A stretch of 64,000 nucleotides of DNA, from contig NZ_BSSM01000020.1 of the NCBI RefSeq assembly GCF_030269125.1, positions 1 through 64,000 of the forward strand. Reading direction: 5' to 3'. Positions 17,595-26,572 of the stretch are shown here, piece after piece. Source of the stretch: Streptomyces hygroscopicus subsp. hygroscopicus. Lineage in GTDB: Bacteria > Actinomycetota > Actinomycetes > Streptomycetales > Streptomycetaceae. The translations under genes were made by a program, and so were the position numbers. Under the pieces are notes generated by a model, which saw only the letters and a list, made by a program, of their open reading frames with translations, did no database searches and was not told where the DNA came from. Within the stretch, counting starts at the first letter, position 1. Each line of letters opens with the position of its first letter.

Positions 17595-17751
17595 GCCCGT
17601 GACCGTATCGTCAGCCTGTGCGCCCCTCGCCCCTGATCGTCACCTTGGCGGGCCGAAGATCACCCGAAGGTGGGACGGTCGACTCCGCCGCCCCGCGCGT
17701 GGTCGCGGGTACCCGGACATGGGACGTCGCGCAGAGGGCAGGAAACGGATC

Positions 17752-18663
17752 ATGGACTGGCTCAAGAGACTGCCCGTCATCGGGCCGCTGGTGATCTGGC
17801 TGACGGCCACGCACGCGTGGCGGGCGTACGAGCGGCTCGACCGCGTGAAGTGGTCCCGGCTGGCGGCGGCGATGACGTTCGTCAGCTTCGTGGCGCTGTT
17901 CCCGCTGCTCACCGTGGCCGCGGCCGTCACCGCCGCCACCCTGGGCCCGGCGCGGCAGAAGGCGGTCGAGCACAAGATCGCCGAGCAGTTCCCGGGCGTC
18001 ATCTCCAGCCGGCTCGACCTCACCTCGCTGGTCGACAACGCCGGCACCGTCGGCGTGATCGCGGGCACCGTGCTGCTGTTCACCGGCGTCGGCTGGGTCG
18101 GCCAGGTGCGGTCCTGTCTGCGCGCGGTCTGGGAGCTGCCGGACCCCGAGCAGAACCCGTTGGTCGCCAAGGCCAAGGACGCCGTCATCCTGATCGGCTT
18201 CGGCGGCGCCCTGCTGGTCACCCTCGCCGCGTCCACGCTCGCCTCGGCCGCCGTCGGCAAGGTCTCCGGACAGCTGGGGCTCGCCCAGCACGGCTGGGGC
18301 ACCGCGCTGCTGCAGGCCGCCGCCTTCGCCGTCGCCGTGCTCGCCGACTTCCTCGTGCTGCTCTACGTTCTGACCCTGCTGCCCGGGGTGGAGCCGCCGC
18401 GCCGCCGCCTGTTGCTCGCGGCCCTGCTCGGCGCGGTCGGCTTCGAACTGCTGAAGCTGCTGCTCAGCGGCTATATCCAGGGGGTCGCCGCGAAGAGCGT
18501 GTACGGCGCGTTCGGCGTCCCCGTGGCGCTGCTGCTGTGGATCAACTTCACCGCGAAACTCGTCCTGTTCTGCGCCGCCTGGACGGCCACGCCGAGCGGG
18601 ACGGCGAAGGTCACGGCCGCGGCCGACGGCGCATCAGATCCGGCAGCGGCCACCGGCGGTTGA
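17752..18663 (+). CDS. YihY/virulence factor BrkB family inner-membrane protein
   Basis: 303 residues with about six hydrophobic segments and typical YihY landmarks: the SRLAAAMTFVSFVALFPLLT helix, the VGQVRSCLRAVWELP segment, and the C-terminal SVYGAFGVPVALLLWINFTA. The family was once called RNase BN but is a membrane protein of unclear function. ATG 17752 is chosen for the GGAAA site 6-10 bases upstream; an in-frame ATG at 17719 is possible. Its last 53 bases overlap the oppositely transcribed carboxypeptidase gene. Confidence 0.85.
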   Translation: MDWLKRLPVIGPLVIWLTATHAWRAYERLDRVKWSRLAAAMTFVSFVALFPLLTVAAAVTAATLGPARQKAVEHKIAEQFPGVISSRLDLTSLVDNAGTVGVIAGTVLLFTGVGWVGQVRSCLRAVWELPDPEQNPLVAKAKDAVILIGFGGALLVTLAASTLASAAVGKVSGQLGLAQHGWGTALLQAAAFAVAVLADFLVLLYVLTLLPGVEPPRRRLLLAALLGAVGFELLKLLLSGYIQGVAAKSVYGAFGVPVALLLWINFTAKLVLFCAAWTATPSGTAKVTAAADGASDPAAATGG

Positions 18664-19831
18664 CCAGGAAGGCCCCGCCCACCAGCAGCACGAGCAGCCC
18701 GCCCGCGACGGCGAGCGCGGTGCCGATCCCGCGGGAGCCGGTCGTGGCGGCCGCCACCGGCGTGGAACCGGCCTGACCGGCGGGGGCGGACGCCTTCGGG
18801 GAGCCGCTCGGCGCACTCGTCGCACCGGCGTTCCTCGGCGGCACCAGCTCGCCCACCGGCGTGACCTTGCCGGCCGCCTGGAAGCCCCAGTCGAACAGCT
18901 TCGCCGTCTCCTTGTAGACCTCGTTGTGCTCGCGCTTCCGCGGGTTCATCACGGTGACGAGCAGCACCCGGCCACCGCGCTCGGCGACCCCGGTGAAGGT
19001 GGCGCCCGCGTGGGTGGTGTTGCCGTTCTTCACGCCCGCGATGCCCTGGTAGACGGGCACATCGGTGTCGCCGCTGAGCAGCCGGTTGGTGTTGCGGATC
19101 GTCTCGCCGCCGAATTCGGCGCTCACGGTGGAGCAGTAGTCCCGGAAGTCCTTCTTCTGGAGCCCGGAGCGGGCGATGAGCGAGAGGTCGTACGCCGACG
19201 ACACCTGGCCCGGCTCGTCGTAGCCGTCGGGGGAGACCACATGGGTGTCCAGGGCCTGCAACTCGTCGGCGTGGGCCTGCATGTCCCTGACGGTCTGCGG
19301 GACGCCCTCGTTCATCGCGGACAGTACGTGCACGGCGTCGTTGCCCGAGCGCAGGAACACCCCGAGCCACAGGTCGTGGACGCTGTAGGTGCGGCCCGCC
19401 TTTATGCCGACCACGCTGGAGCCGTCGCCCATGCCCGCGAGGTCCCGCGCGGCCACCTTGTGCTCCATCGTCCGCGGGAAGCGGGGCAGCAGGGTGTCCG
19501 CGAACAGCATCTTCATCGTGGAGGCCGGGGGCAGCCGCCAGTGCGCGTTGTGCGCGGCCAGCACCTCGCCCGACTCGGCGTCGGAGACGATCCAGGAGCG
19601 CGCGGTCAGGTCCTTCGGCAGCACCGGGACGCCGGGCGCGAGGTTCACCTGGGTGCCGGGCTGTCCGAGCCGGGCGCCGCCGAGGGCCGACATGCGGGCC
19701 GGGGGCGTGGCCGCCGGGGTCCCGTCGGCGGCGGGGACGGCGAGGGCGGCGGGCGCGGTGGCGGCGAGGGACAGCAGGGTCGCGGCGCTGACCAGGAGTG
19801 ATCGCCGGGTGGTCTTCGTGGATGCGGGCAC
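18611..19831 (-). CDS. D-alanyl-D-alanine carboxypeptidase (serine-type, family S11)
   Basis: Penicillin-binding protein of about 406 residues that trims the terminal D-Ala of peptidoglycan stems. The SxxK motif is STMK, the SxN motif is SGN, and the usual KTG triad is KNG (GVKNGNTT). The N-terminus TTRRSLLVSAATLL is a possible Tat-type signal peptide. The C-terminus has a Ser/Pro/Ala linker and one membrane helix followed by a basic tail, so the enzyme is anchored outside. GTG 19831 starts the signal peptide; a longer frame exists but lacks support. It converges with and overlaps the YihY gene. Confidence 0.88.
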   Translation of the reverse strand: MPASTKTTRRSLLVSAATLLSLAATAPAALAVPAADGTPAATPPARMSALGGARLGQPGTQVNLAPGVPVLPKDLTARSWIVSDAESGEVLAAHNAHWRLPPASTMKMLFADTLLPRFPRTMEHKVAARDLAGMGDGSSVVGIKAGRTYSVHDLWLGVFLRSGNDAVHVLSAMNEGVPQTVRDMQAHADELQALDTHVVSPDGYDEPGQVSSAYDLSLIARSGLQKKDFRDYCSTVSAEFGGETIRNTNRLLSGDTDVPVYQGIAGVKNGNTTHAGATFTGVAERGGRVLLVTVMNPRKREHNEVYKETAKLFDWGFQAAGKVTPVGELVPPRNAGATSAPSGSPKASAPAGQAGSTPVAAATTGSRGIGTALAVAGGLLVLLVGGAFLVNRRWPLPDLMRRRPRP

Positions 19832-19910
19832 GACCGAGAACGTACCGGTACCGGACCGGCCGGTCCCGCCCCAGCCCCCGTGGCGAAAGCGGGCACCGGA
19901 TACTGGAGGT

Positions 19911-20159
19911 ATGAAACTCAGCCGCCCGGTCTCCTGGTTCCTGCTCGCCTTCGGGGTGTGGAGCTGGTTCATCTGGGTCACTTTCGTAAAGAACCTGGTC
20001 AAGGACGGCAGCGGTCTTGCCTTCCACGACGGCCATCCGACCGCCTACTTCTGGGTGCACCTGCTGCTGGCGATCGTCTCCTTCGTATTGGGGACGGTCA
20101 TCGGGGTCATCGGGTTGCGCGGTCTGCGGGCCCTGCGCCGGGGGCCGTCGCCCATGTGA
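19911..20159 (+). CDS. SCO4848-family membrane protein
   Basis: 82-residue protein with two predicted membrane helices: WFLLAFGVWSWFIWVTFV, and HLLLAIVSFVLGTVIGVIGL near the C-terminus. They are joined by a loop with DGHPTAYFWVH. GGAGG at 19904-19908 precedes ATG 19911. I recognise it as the small, conserved actinomycete family named after SCO4848; no function is known. It is divergent from the D,D-carboxypeptidase gene and may share its regulatory region. Confidence 0.88.
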   Translation: MKLSRPVSWFLLAFGVWSWFIWVTFVKNLVKDGSGLAFHDGHPTAYFWVHLLLAIVSFVLGTVIGVIGLRGLRALRRGPSPM

Positions 20160-20191
20160 CCGGAATCTCTTCCTTCACCTATGGAGGAGCC

Positions 20192-20293
20192 GTGAAGGCC
20201 CGACGGACGTCGAGCGGAGACAACGTCTTGGGCAAGTTCTTCCACAACCGGTCAGAAAGCCCTTCCCACACCGAAACACCTGTGATTAGGTGA
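20192..20293 (+). CDS. candidate small protein, 33 residues
   Basis: GTG at 20192 lies 2-3 bases after a strong GGAGGAG (20183-20189), and the frame runs 33 codons to TGA 20291-20293. The peptide is basic (KARRTSS at the N-terminus), with GKFFHNR in the middle. It has no membrane segment and no family I recognise. It sits 79 bases upstream of the solute-binding protein gene. The ribosome site is the main support and its spacing is a little short; it could be a leader peptide or chance. Confidence 0.35.
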   Translation: MKARRTSSGDNVLGKFFHNRSESPSHTETPVIR

Positions 20294-20372
20294 GCCGCGT
20301 CACTTTAGGGGAGTGGCTTGATTTGTGCTGACCAGGGGTAGGACCCGGCAGGGGTCTGGGGAGGGCACCACC

Positions 20373-21932
20373 GTGCGATCGGTTCGCATGCGGATACTCG
20401 TGACGTTGCTCGTACTGGCGATCGTGGGTATCGGCGGCTGGCAACTGCTGCCTTCGCAGGAGAACAAGAACAGGACCATCACAGTCGGGACGACGGACGC
20501 GGTCACGTCGCTCGACCCGGCAGGGGCGTACGACGCGGGGTCATGGGCCCTGTTCAGCAACGTCTTCCAGACACTGATGACGTTCGAGCCGGACGGCGTC
20601 GAGCCGGTGCCGGACGCGGCGAAGAGCTGCGCCTTCGTCGGCAGCGACCTGAAGACGTACCGGTGCACCCTGCGTGACGGGATCACCTTCCCCAGCGGGC
20701 GGGCGATGACCGCCGAGGACGTGAAGTTCTCCTTCGACCGGGTCAAGCGGATCAACTCCGACGTCGGCCCGTCGTCGCTGCTCGCCCTGCTCGCCTCGGT
20801 GACCGCCGACGACGCGCGGACCGTCACCTTCCACCTGTCGGCGCCGGACGCCACCTTCCCGCTGAAGGTCGCCACCGGAGCGGGCGCGATCGTGGACCGG
20901 GACACCTACCCGGCGAACGCGCTGCGCAAGGACTCCTCGGTCGACGGCACCGGCCCGTACCGGCTCACCTCGTACACCAAGGACAAGCAGGCCCGCCTCG
21001 CGCCGAACCCGAGCTACAAGGGCTACCTCGGCGCCACCGGCCGCCCGATCGCGCTGCGGTACTACACCGACTCGGCGCAGCTCGACGCGGCGTGGAAGGC
21101 CAAGGACGTCGACGTGGCCTCGCGGACGCTGCCGCCTGCCGTGCTCTCCCGGATGAACCCGAGCGACCCGAACGAACGGGTCACCGAGTCCGACACGTCC
21201 GAGACCCGCAACCTGTACCTGAACACCCGCACCAGCTCCCCGCTGCACGACGTGCGGGTGCGGCAGGCGGTCGCCTGGCTGGTCAACCGGGAGGAGCTGG
21301 CGGCCACGGTCTACCAGGGCACGGTGGACCCGCTGTACTCCCTGATCCCGACCGGCATCACCGGCCACACCACGTCCTTCTTCGACACCTACCCGACGCA
21401 GAGCGCGAAGAAGGCGCGCGCCCTGCTCACCCAGGCCGGGGTGAGCCTGCCGGTCCGCTTCACCTTCGCCTACGGCAAGGGCCAGGGACCGGGCGAGCAG
21501 GAGGCCGCGGCGCTGAAGAAGCAGCTGGAGGCGGGCGGCCTGTTCAAGGTCGACGTCAAGGGGTACGAGTGGACGGACTTCCAGGAGCGGATGGCCGCGG
21601 GCAAGCTCGACGCCTGGGCCGTCGGCTGGGTCGCGGACTACCCCGACGCCGACACCTTCGGCCAGCCCCTCGTCGGCACCGGCTCCACCATGGCCACCGG
21701 TTACAGCAACAAGACCGTCGACCAGCTCATCCGCAGCAGCCAGCAGTACGCCGACCGCGGCCGCGCCGCCTCCGACTTCGAGCAGATCCAGTCCACCATC
21801 GCCACGGACGTCCCGCTGATCCCGCTCTGGCAGCGCAAGGAGTACACGGTCACCTCGGAGGACGTCGGCGGCGGCCAGTACCTGATGGACGGCACGGGCG
21901 TGTACCGCCTGTGGCGCCTGAGCTGGATCTGA
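20373..21932 (+). CDS. ABC transporter substrate-binding protein, family 5 (peptide/nickel type)
   Basis: 519 residues, typical of SBP_bac_5 proteins. The N-terminus has one hydrophobic helix (ILVTLLVLAIVGIGGW) and no lipobox Cys, so it is probably membrane-anchored by an uncleaved signal. Family landmarks are TSLDPAGAYDAGSW, DGITFPSGRAMTAEDVKFSFDR, DGTGPYRL and NREELAATVYQG. GTG 20373 is preceded by GGGAGGG at the right distance; a GTG 48 bases upstream is less likely. No permease or ATPase lies beside it, so it is an orphan binding protein for peptides or similar oligomers. Confidence 0.85.
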   Translation: MRSVRMRILVTLLVLAIVGIGGWQLLPSQENKNRTITVGTTDAVTSLDPAGAYDAGSWALFSNVFQTLMTFEPDGVEPVPDAAKSCAFVGSDLKTYRCTLRDGITFPSGRAMTAEDVKFSFDRVKRINSDVGPSSLLALLASVTADDARTVTFHLSAPDATFPLKVATGAGAIVDRDTYPANALRKDSSVDGTGPYRLTSYTKDKQARLAPNPSYKGYLGATGRPIALRYYTDSAQLDAAWKAKDVDVASRTLPPAVLSRMNPSDPNERVTESDTSETRNLYLNTRTSSPLHDVRVRQAVAWLVNREELAATVYQGTVDPLYSLIPTGITGHTTSFFDTYPTQSAKKARALLTQAGVSLPVRFTFAYGKGQGPGEQEAAALKKQLEAGGLFKVDVKGYEWTDFQERMAAGKLDAWAVGWVADYPDADTFGQPLVGTGSTMATGYSNKTVDQLIRSSQQYADRGRAASDFEQIQSTIATDVPLIPLWQRKEYTVTSEDVGGGQYLMDGTGVYRLWRLSWI

Positions 21933-22141
21933 TCAGCCGTCCCGGTCCTGGTCCTGCCCTGCCCGGGTGATCTGCCCGACGTCGGGGGTGACCTTGGCAC
22001 CGGGGGAGTCGGGGAGCGCGACGGACTGCCGGGGGCGTGGACGCGATGGTTCGCGTACTCGCTCCCGGCGTGGCACCGGTTCGGGCCGCAGGGCGGACCG
22101 ACGGCCGGACGTCCTCTGCCCGTGCCTTCACCCGGAAGTGA

Positions 22142-22894
22142 TCACTCGCGCCCGTCCCGTTCCCGCCCCGCGCCCGGTGCCGGCAGCAGCCTCGTCATCC
22201 CCGGCAGGAAGTCCGTGAACAGTTCGTGGACCTCCAGGACCAGGGGGCGCAGGACGCGGAAGCGGGAGAGGGTGACGCCGCGGGTGGTGAGGCGGGCGCC
22301 GCGGCGGGCCAGGCGGTAGCTGCGTTCACGGTTCTCGGTCCGGTCGAAGATCCAGTACATGATGAGGCCCATCTGGGACAGCCACATCAACTCCGGCAGC
22401 ACGTCGCGGAGTTCCTCCGGGACCTTGGCCCTGGAGCCGGCCAGGACCTCCCGGTGCACCTGGATCGCCAGCTCGCGCGCGTGCTCGCTCTCCTGGGAGA
22501 AGGGGCTCAGCGGACTGTCCGGATCGGCCGCGTTCTTGAAGAACTGCACGGCGAACTCGTGGTACGGCCGGGCGATGTCCAGCCACGCGGTGAGCACCCC
22601 CGCGAGCCGCGCCTCCAGATCCGTCTGCCGCTCCAGGATCCCCCGCACCGCCTGCCGGTGCTCGGCCGCGATCCGGTCGTAGAACCCCTGGATCAGGTGT
22701 TCCTTGCCCTCGAAGTAGTAGTACGCGTTGCCGACGGAGACCCCGGCCTCCTGGGCGATCGCCCGCATGGTGGTCTTGTCGTACCCCCGCTCCCGGAACA
22801 GCCGCATGGCCGTCTCCAGGATCAGCGCACGGGTCTGCTCGGACTTGCTGCTGGGGGTACCGGCCGCCTCGGGACCGTCGTTCTTCACGGGCAC
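22142..22894 (-). CDS. TetR-family transcriptional regulator
   Basis: 250 residues. The N-terminal TetR helix-turn-helix (about 20-65) has RALILETAMRLFRERGY, TTMRAIAQEAGVSVGNAYYYF and the start of helix 4 (GKEHLIQGFY). The C-terminal ligand/dimer domain is alpha-helical and unassigned. TAGGCT lies 7 bases before GTG 22894, so the mRNA is probably leaderless. Neighbours are a VOC protein upstream on the same strand and the solute-binding protein facing it. No operator can be assigned. Confidence 0.9.
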   Translation of the reverse strand: MPVKNDGPEAAGTPSSKSEQTRALILETAMRLFRERGYDKTTMRAIAQEAGVSVGNAYYYFEGKEHLIQGFYDRIAAEHRQAVRGILERQTDLEARLAGVLTAWLDIARPYHEFAVQFFKNAADPDSPLSPFSQESEHARELAIQVHREVLAGSRAKVPEELRDVLPELMWLSQMGLIMYWIFDRTENRERSYRLARRGARLTTRGVTLSRFRVLRPLVLEVHELFTDFLPGMTRLLPAPGAGRERDGRE

Positions 22895-22931
22895 GCCACA
22901 GAGCCTAACCAGTGCCGCGCGAGCGCTCGGC

Positions 22932-23342
22932 TCAGCCTCGGCGCCCCAGCTCGGGCCGCCGGGTGTAGTCGGTGAGACCGAGCACGTTGCCCCAGGGGTC
23001 GGCGATCTCCACCGTCCACCCGGTCGCCGTCTGGAACACCTCGTCCACCGGCCGGATGCCCGCGGCGACCAGCCGCCGCGCCGCCACCCGCGCGTCCGGC
23101 ACCTCCAGCCAGACGCGCGGCGAGGGCCACGGCGGACTGCGGTGGCCCAGCGCCTCCTCCACCCGCAGCAGGATCCCGGGCGTCTCCGCCCCCGCCCTGA
23201 GCAGCGCGATCCCGGCCTCGTCGAACCGGAACCCCACCCCGAACCCGGCCCGCTCGTAGAACCCGACGGCCTCCGCGAGGTCCCCGACGGGGAGCAGTAC
23301 GTTGTCGAACCCGAGCAGTTCGTACGACCCTTCGTCTGACAT
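22932..23342 (-). CDS. VOC (glyoxalase/bleomycin-resistance fold) family protein
   Basis: 136-residue protein with the paired beta-alpha-beta-beta-beta modules of the VOC superfamily (DNVLLPVGDLAEAVGFYERA at the N-terminus, VEIADPWGNVLGLTDY at the C-terminus). Some positions used as metal ligands are visible but the substrate is not. ATG 23342 lies 6 bases after TAATCT on the minus strand, consistent with a leaderless transcript. The start is overlapped by a 6-bp inverted repeat. It lies just upstream of the TetR gene on the same strand. Confidence 0.82.
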   Translation of the reverse strand: MSDEGSYELLGFDNVLLPVGDLAEAVGFYERAGFGVGFRFDEAGIALLRAGAETPGILLRVEEALGHRSPPWPSPRVWLEVPDARVAARRLVAAGIRPVDEVFQTATGWTVEIADPWGNVLGLTDYTRRPELGRRG

Positions 23343-23351
23343 GTCGTCAGA
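23335..23351 (-). promoter_or_regulatory. inverted repeat over the VOC gene start
   Basis: TCTGAC-N5-GTCAGA (23335-23351) spans the start codon and abuts the -10-like TAATCT of the VOC gene. The position suits a repressor operator, possibly for the neighbouring TetR regulator. This is inference only. Confidence 0.4.
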
Positions 23352-23396
23352 TTAGAGCGCCGTCCCCCGGGATTCCGTGATGACCGGGCCGTCGGT

Positions 23397-23924
23397 TCAC
23401 ATGCTGCTCAGCGAGCGGGCGTAGTTGACCTGACCCATGATCGCCGGGAACGTCTCCGGACCGTGGGCCGGGATCATCGTCTGGTGGTGCCGGCCCGCAC
23501 TGGTCACGGTGACCTGGATGTAGCCCGTGGTCTTCCTCTCCTTCATCAGCAGGAAGAGCAGCCCGAGCAGGCAGAAGAGGAAGAACACGATCGCGAGCAC
23601 GATCGCGTGCGTCGGTATCTTCTCCTCGGTGTGCGACATGTCCGTCGCGTTCCATATCGCCCCGCGCAGCGGCAACTGCCCGGCGGGGGTGATGATCTGG
23701 TCGCCCATCACCGTGATGTCGCCGATGGCGAGGACGGGGGCGCCGCCCGCCGGCATCGGCGCACCCGACATGGGCGCCGCCGGCTGCTGCGGAAAACCGT
23801 AACCCTGCGCGGGCGCGCCCGGGGCGGGGTATCCGTACCCGGGCGGCGGCGTGTCGGACGGCACGGGCGGATGACCGGGGCCCCAGTCGCCGGCGCCGCT
23901 CTGGTACGGGTTCTGCTCGGTCAC
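23397..23924 (-). CDS. single-span membrane protein with Pro/Gly-rich N-terminus
   Basis: 175 residues. The first 70 are Pro, Gly, Tyr and Ala rich and probably disordered. A short beta-rich part with GDITVMGDQIITPAG follows, then one strong transmembrane helix (AIVLAIVFFLFCLLGLLFLL) and a C-terminal part with YIQVTVTSAG and HHQTMIPAH. GTG 23924 was chosen because it gives the usual MTEQNPYQ-type start of such proteins; the longer frame upstream lacks features. No function is known. It sits just after the sdh operon terminator on the same strand. Confidence 0.75.
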   Translation of the reverse strand: MTEQNPYQSGAGDWGPGHPPVPSDTPPPGYGYPAPGAPAQGYGFPQQPAAPMSGAPMPAGGAPVLAIGDITVMGDQIITPAGQLPLRGAIWNATDMSHTEEKIPTHAIVLAIVFFLFCLLGLLFLLMKERKTTGYIQVTVTSAGRHHQTMIPAHGPETFPAIMGQVNYARSLSSM

Positions 23925-23966
23925 GCTGGTGCCCCCGGTGTGTGGTGAATACGTGGATAGAGACGA

Positions 23967-23998
23967 AGGGCCGTTCCCCCGAACGGAGGAACGGCCCT
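23967..23998 (-). terminator. hairpin terminator after sdhB
   Basis: AGGGCCGTTCC (23967-23977) pairs perfectly with GGAACGGCCCT (23988-23998) across a 10-base loop. It lies 22 bases beyond the sdhB stop. There is no long T run, as is usual for Streptomyces terminators. Confidence 0.75.
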
Positions 23999-24019
23999 CG
24001 TATTGTGCCAGGCGACGCG

Positions 24020-24799
24020 TCAGTAGCGGCGGGTGATCAGAGCCCGCTTGACTTCCTGGATCGCCTTCGTGACCTCGATGCCACGCGGGCACGCGTCGGT
24101 GCAGTTGAAGGTCGTACGGCAGCGCCACACGCCGTCGCGGTCGTTCAGCACCTCCAGACGCTGCTCCCCGGCCTCGTCACGCGAGTCGAAGATGAAGCGG
24201 TGGGCGTTGACGATCGCGGCAGGGCCGAAGTACTGGCCGTCGTTCCAGAACACCGGGCAGGACGACGTGCACGCGGCGCACAGGATGCACTTGGTGGTGT
24301 CGTCGAAGCGGGCCCGGTCCTCCACGGACTGGAGGCGCTCACGCGTGGGCTCGTTCGTCTCCTTGGTGATCAGGAACGGCATCACGTCCCGGTACGCCTG
24401 GAAGAACGGCTCCATGTCCACGACCAGGTCCTTGAGGACCGTCAGGCCCTTGATGGCCTCGATCGTGATCGGCTTCTCGGGGTTGATGTCCTTGATCAGG
24501 GTCTTGCAGGCAAGGCGGTTCTTGCCGTTGATCCGCATCGCGTCCGAGCCGCAGATGCCGTGCGCGCACGAGCGGCGGAAGGTGAGGGTGCCGTCGATGT
24601 CCCACTTGATCTTGTGGAGGCCGTCGAGGACACGCTCCTTCGGGTCGATCTCCAGCTGGAAGTCTTCCCAGACGGCCTCCGCCGAGACCTCCGGGTTGAA
24701 CCGGCGGATCCGGAAGGTGACCGTGATGTAGGGGGAGTCGGCGAATCCGGGCTCGGGCCGGCCCGCCGCGTCCGCCTTGTCCAGAACAGGGGTAGCCAT
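24020..24799 (-). CDS. sdhB: succinate dehydrogenase iron-sulfur subunit
   Basis: 259-residue electron-transfer subunit of complex II. The N-terminal ferredoxin domain has the [2Fe-2S] ligands (SCAHGICGSDA, LAC). The C-terminal half has the [4Fe-4S] set (CILCAACTSSCP) and the [3Fe-4S] set (NCTDACPRGIE). Its ATG shares one base with the sdhA stop, so the two are translated in tandem. It is the last gene of sdhCDAB and is followed by a strong hairpin. Confidence 0.97.
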   Translation of the reverse strand: MATPVLDKADAAGRPEPGFADSPYITVTFRIRRFNPEVSAEAVWEDFQLEIDPKERVLDGLHKIKWDIDGTLTFRRSCAHGICGSDAMRINGKNRLACKTLIKDINPEKPITIEAIKGLTVLKDLVVDMEPFFQAYRDVMPFLITKETNEPTRERLQSVEDRARFDDTTKCILCAACTSSCPVFWNDGQYFGPAAIVNAHRFIFDSRDEAGEQRLEVLNDRDGVWRCRTTFNCTDACPRGIEVTKAIQEVKRALITRRY

Positions 24800-26553
24800 C
24801 AGTACTTACGCTCCATCGGCTGGTAGCGGGTCTGGACGACCGGCTTGTAGTCGAGACGGATGGACTCGGTGCCGTCGTCGCCCACCTCGCGGTACGCCAT
24901 GGTGTGGCGCATGAAGTTGACGTCGTCGCGGTTCGGGTAGTCCTCGCGGTAGTGACCGCCGCGGGACTCCTTGCGGGCCAGCGCCGACGTGGCCATGACC
25001 TCGGCCAGGTCGAGCAGGTTGCCCAGCTCGATGGCCTCGAGCAGGTCCGTGTTGAACCGCTTGCCCTTGTCCTGGATCGACACGTTCTTGTAGCGCTCGC
25101 GCAGCTCGGCGATCTTCTCGACCGCCGTCTTGATCGTCTGCTCGGTGCGGAACACCATGACGTTGGCGTCCATGGTCTCCTGCAGCTCGCGGCGCAGGGT
25201 GGCCACCCGCTCGTTGCCGGTGGAGTCGCGCAGCCGCTCGATCTGCTCGACGACGAAGGACTCCGGGTTCTCCGGCAGCTCGACGAAGTCGGCCTTGTGG
25301 GCGTACTCGGCGGCGGCGATGCCCGCGCGACGGCCGAAGACGTTGATGTCCAGCAGCGAGTTGGTGCCCAGGCGGTTGGCGCCGTGCACCGACACGCAGG
25401 CGACCTCGCCGGCCGCGTACAGACCCGGCACGACGGTGGTGTTGTCCGCCAGGACCTCACCCTCGACGTTGGTCGGGATGCCGCCCATCGCGTAGTGCGC
25501 GGTCGGCTGGATCGGGATCGGGTCCGTGTACGGCTCGATACCGAGGTAGGTGCGCGCGAACTCGGTGATGTCCGGGAGCTTGGCGTCCAGCTGCTCCGGC
25601 GGCAGGTGGGTGAGGTCCAGGTACACGTGGTCGCCCTCGGGACCGCAGCCGCGGCCCTCGCGGATCTCCGTGTAGATGGAGCGGGACACGACGTCACGGG
25701 ACGCCAGGTCCTTCATGACGGGAGCGTACTTCTCCATGAAGCGCTCGCCGTCCTTGTTGCGCAGGATGCCGCCCTCACCGCGGGCGCCCTCGGTGAGCAG
25801 GATGCCCATGCGCCAGATGCCGGTCGGGTGGAACTGGAAGAACTCCATGTCCTCCAGCGGCAGACCGCGGCGGTAGCACGCGGCCTGGCCGTCACCGGTC
25901 AGGGTGTGCGCGTTGGAGGTCACCCGGAAGAACTTGCCGGTGCCGCCGGACGCGTAGATGACCGACTTCGCCTGGAAGATGTGGATCTCGCCGGTCGCCA
26001 GCTCGTAGGCGACGACACCGGCCGACTTCTTGACGCCGTCGACCTCGGTGATCAGCTGGTCCAGGACGTAGAACTCGTTGAAGAACTCCACGCCCTCCTT
26101 GACGCAGTTCTGGTACAGCGTCTGGAGGATCATGTGGCCGGTGCGGTCGGCCGCGTAGCAGGCACGGCGCACCGGGGCCTCGCCGTGGTTGCGGGAGTGA
26201 CCGCCGAAGCGGCGCTGGTCGATCTCACCCTTGGGCGTCCGGTTGAACGGCAGGCCCATCTTCTCCAGGTCGAGGACCGCGTCGATGGCCTCCTTCGCCA
26301 GGATCTCGGCGGCGTCCTGGTCGACCAGGTAGTCGCCGCCCTTGATCGTGTCGAAGGTGTGCCACTCCCAGTTGTCCTCCTCCACGTTGGCGAGCGCGGC
26401 GGCCATACCGCCCTGCGCGGCGCCCGTGTGGGAGCGGGTGGGGTAGAGCTTGGTCAGCACCGCGGTGCGGCTGCGCTTCGTCGCCTCGATGGCGGCACGC
26501 ATGCCCGCGCCACCGGCGCCGACGATGACGGTGTCGTACTTGTGGATCTTCAT
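24799..26553 (-). CDS. sdhA: succinate dehydrogenase flavoprotein subunit
   Basis: 584-residue catalytic subunit that oxidises succinate to fumarate. The FAD-binding GAGGAGMRAA is at residues 13-22. SHTGAAQGG contains the His that binds FAD covalently, and HRLGTNSLLD-type dicarboxylate-site residues appear as GANRLGTNSLLD. The length matches the family. It starts 20 bases after the sdhD stop. Confidence 0.97.
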   Translation of the reverse strand: MKIHKYDTVIVGAGGAGMRAAIEATKRSRTAVLTKLYPTRSHTGAAQGGMAAALANVEEDNWEWHTFDTIKGGDYLVDQDAAEILAKEAIDAVLDLEKMGLPFNRTPKGEIDQRRFGGHSRNHGEAPVRRACYAADRTGHMILQTLYQNCVKEGVEFFNEFYVLDQLITEVDGVKKSAGVVAYELATGEIHIFQAKSVIYASGGTGKFFRVTSNAHTLTGDGQAACYRRGLPLEDMEFFQFHPTGIWRMGILLTEGARGEGGILRNKDGERFMEKYAPVMKDLASRDVVSRSIYTEIREGRGCGPEGDHVYLDLTHLPPEQLDAKLPDITEFARTYLGIEPYTDPIPIQPTAHYAMGGIPTNVEGEVLADNTTVVPGLYAAGEVACVSVHGANRLGTNSLLDINVFGRRAGIAAAEYAHKADFVELPENPESFVVEQIERLRDSTGNERVATLRRELQETMDANVMVFRTEQTIKTAVEKIAELRERYKNVSIQDKGKRFNTDLLEAIELGNLLDLAEVMATSALARKESRGGHYREDYPNRDDVNFMRHTMAYREVGDDGTESIRLDYKPVVQTRYQPMERKY

Positions 26554-26572
26554 GATTCTCGCAGCCCCGTGC

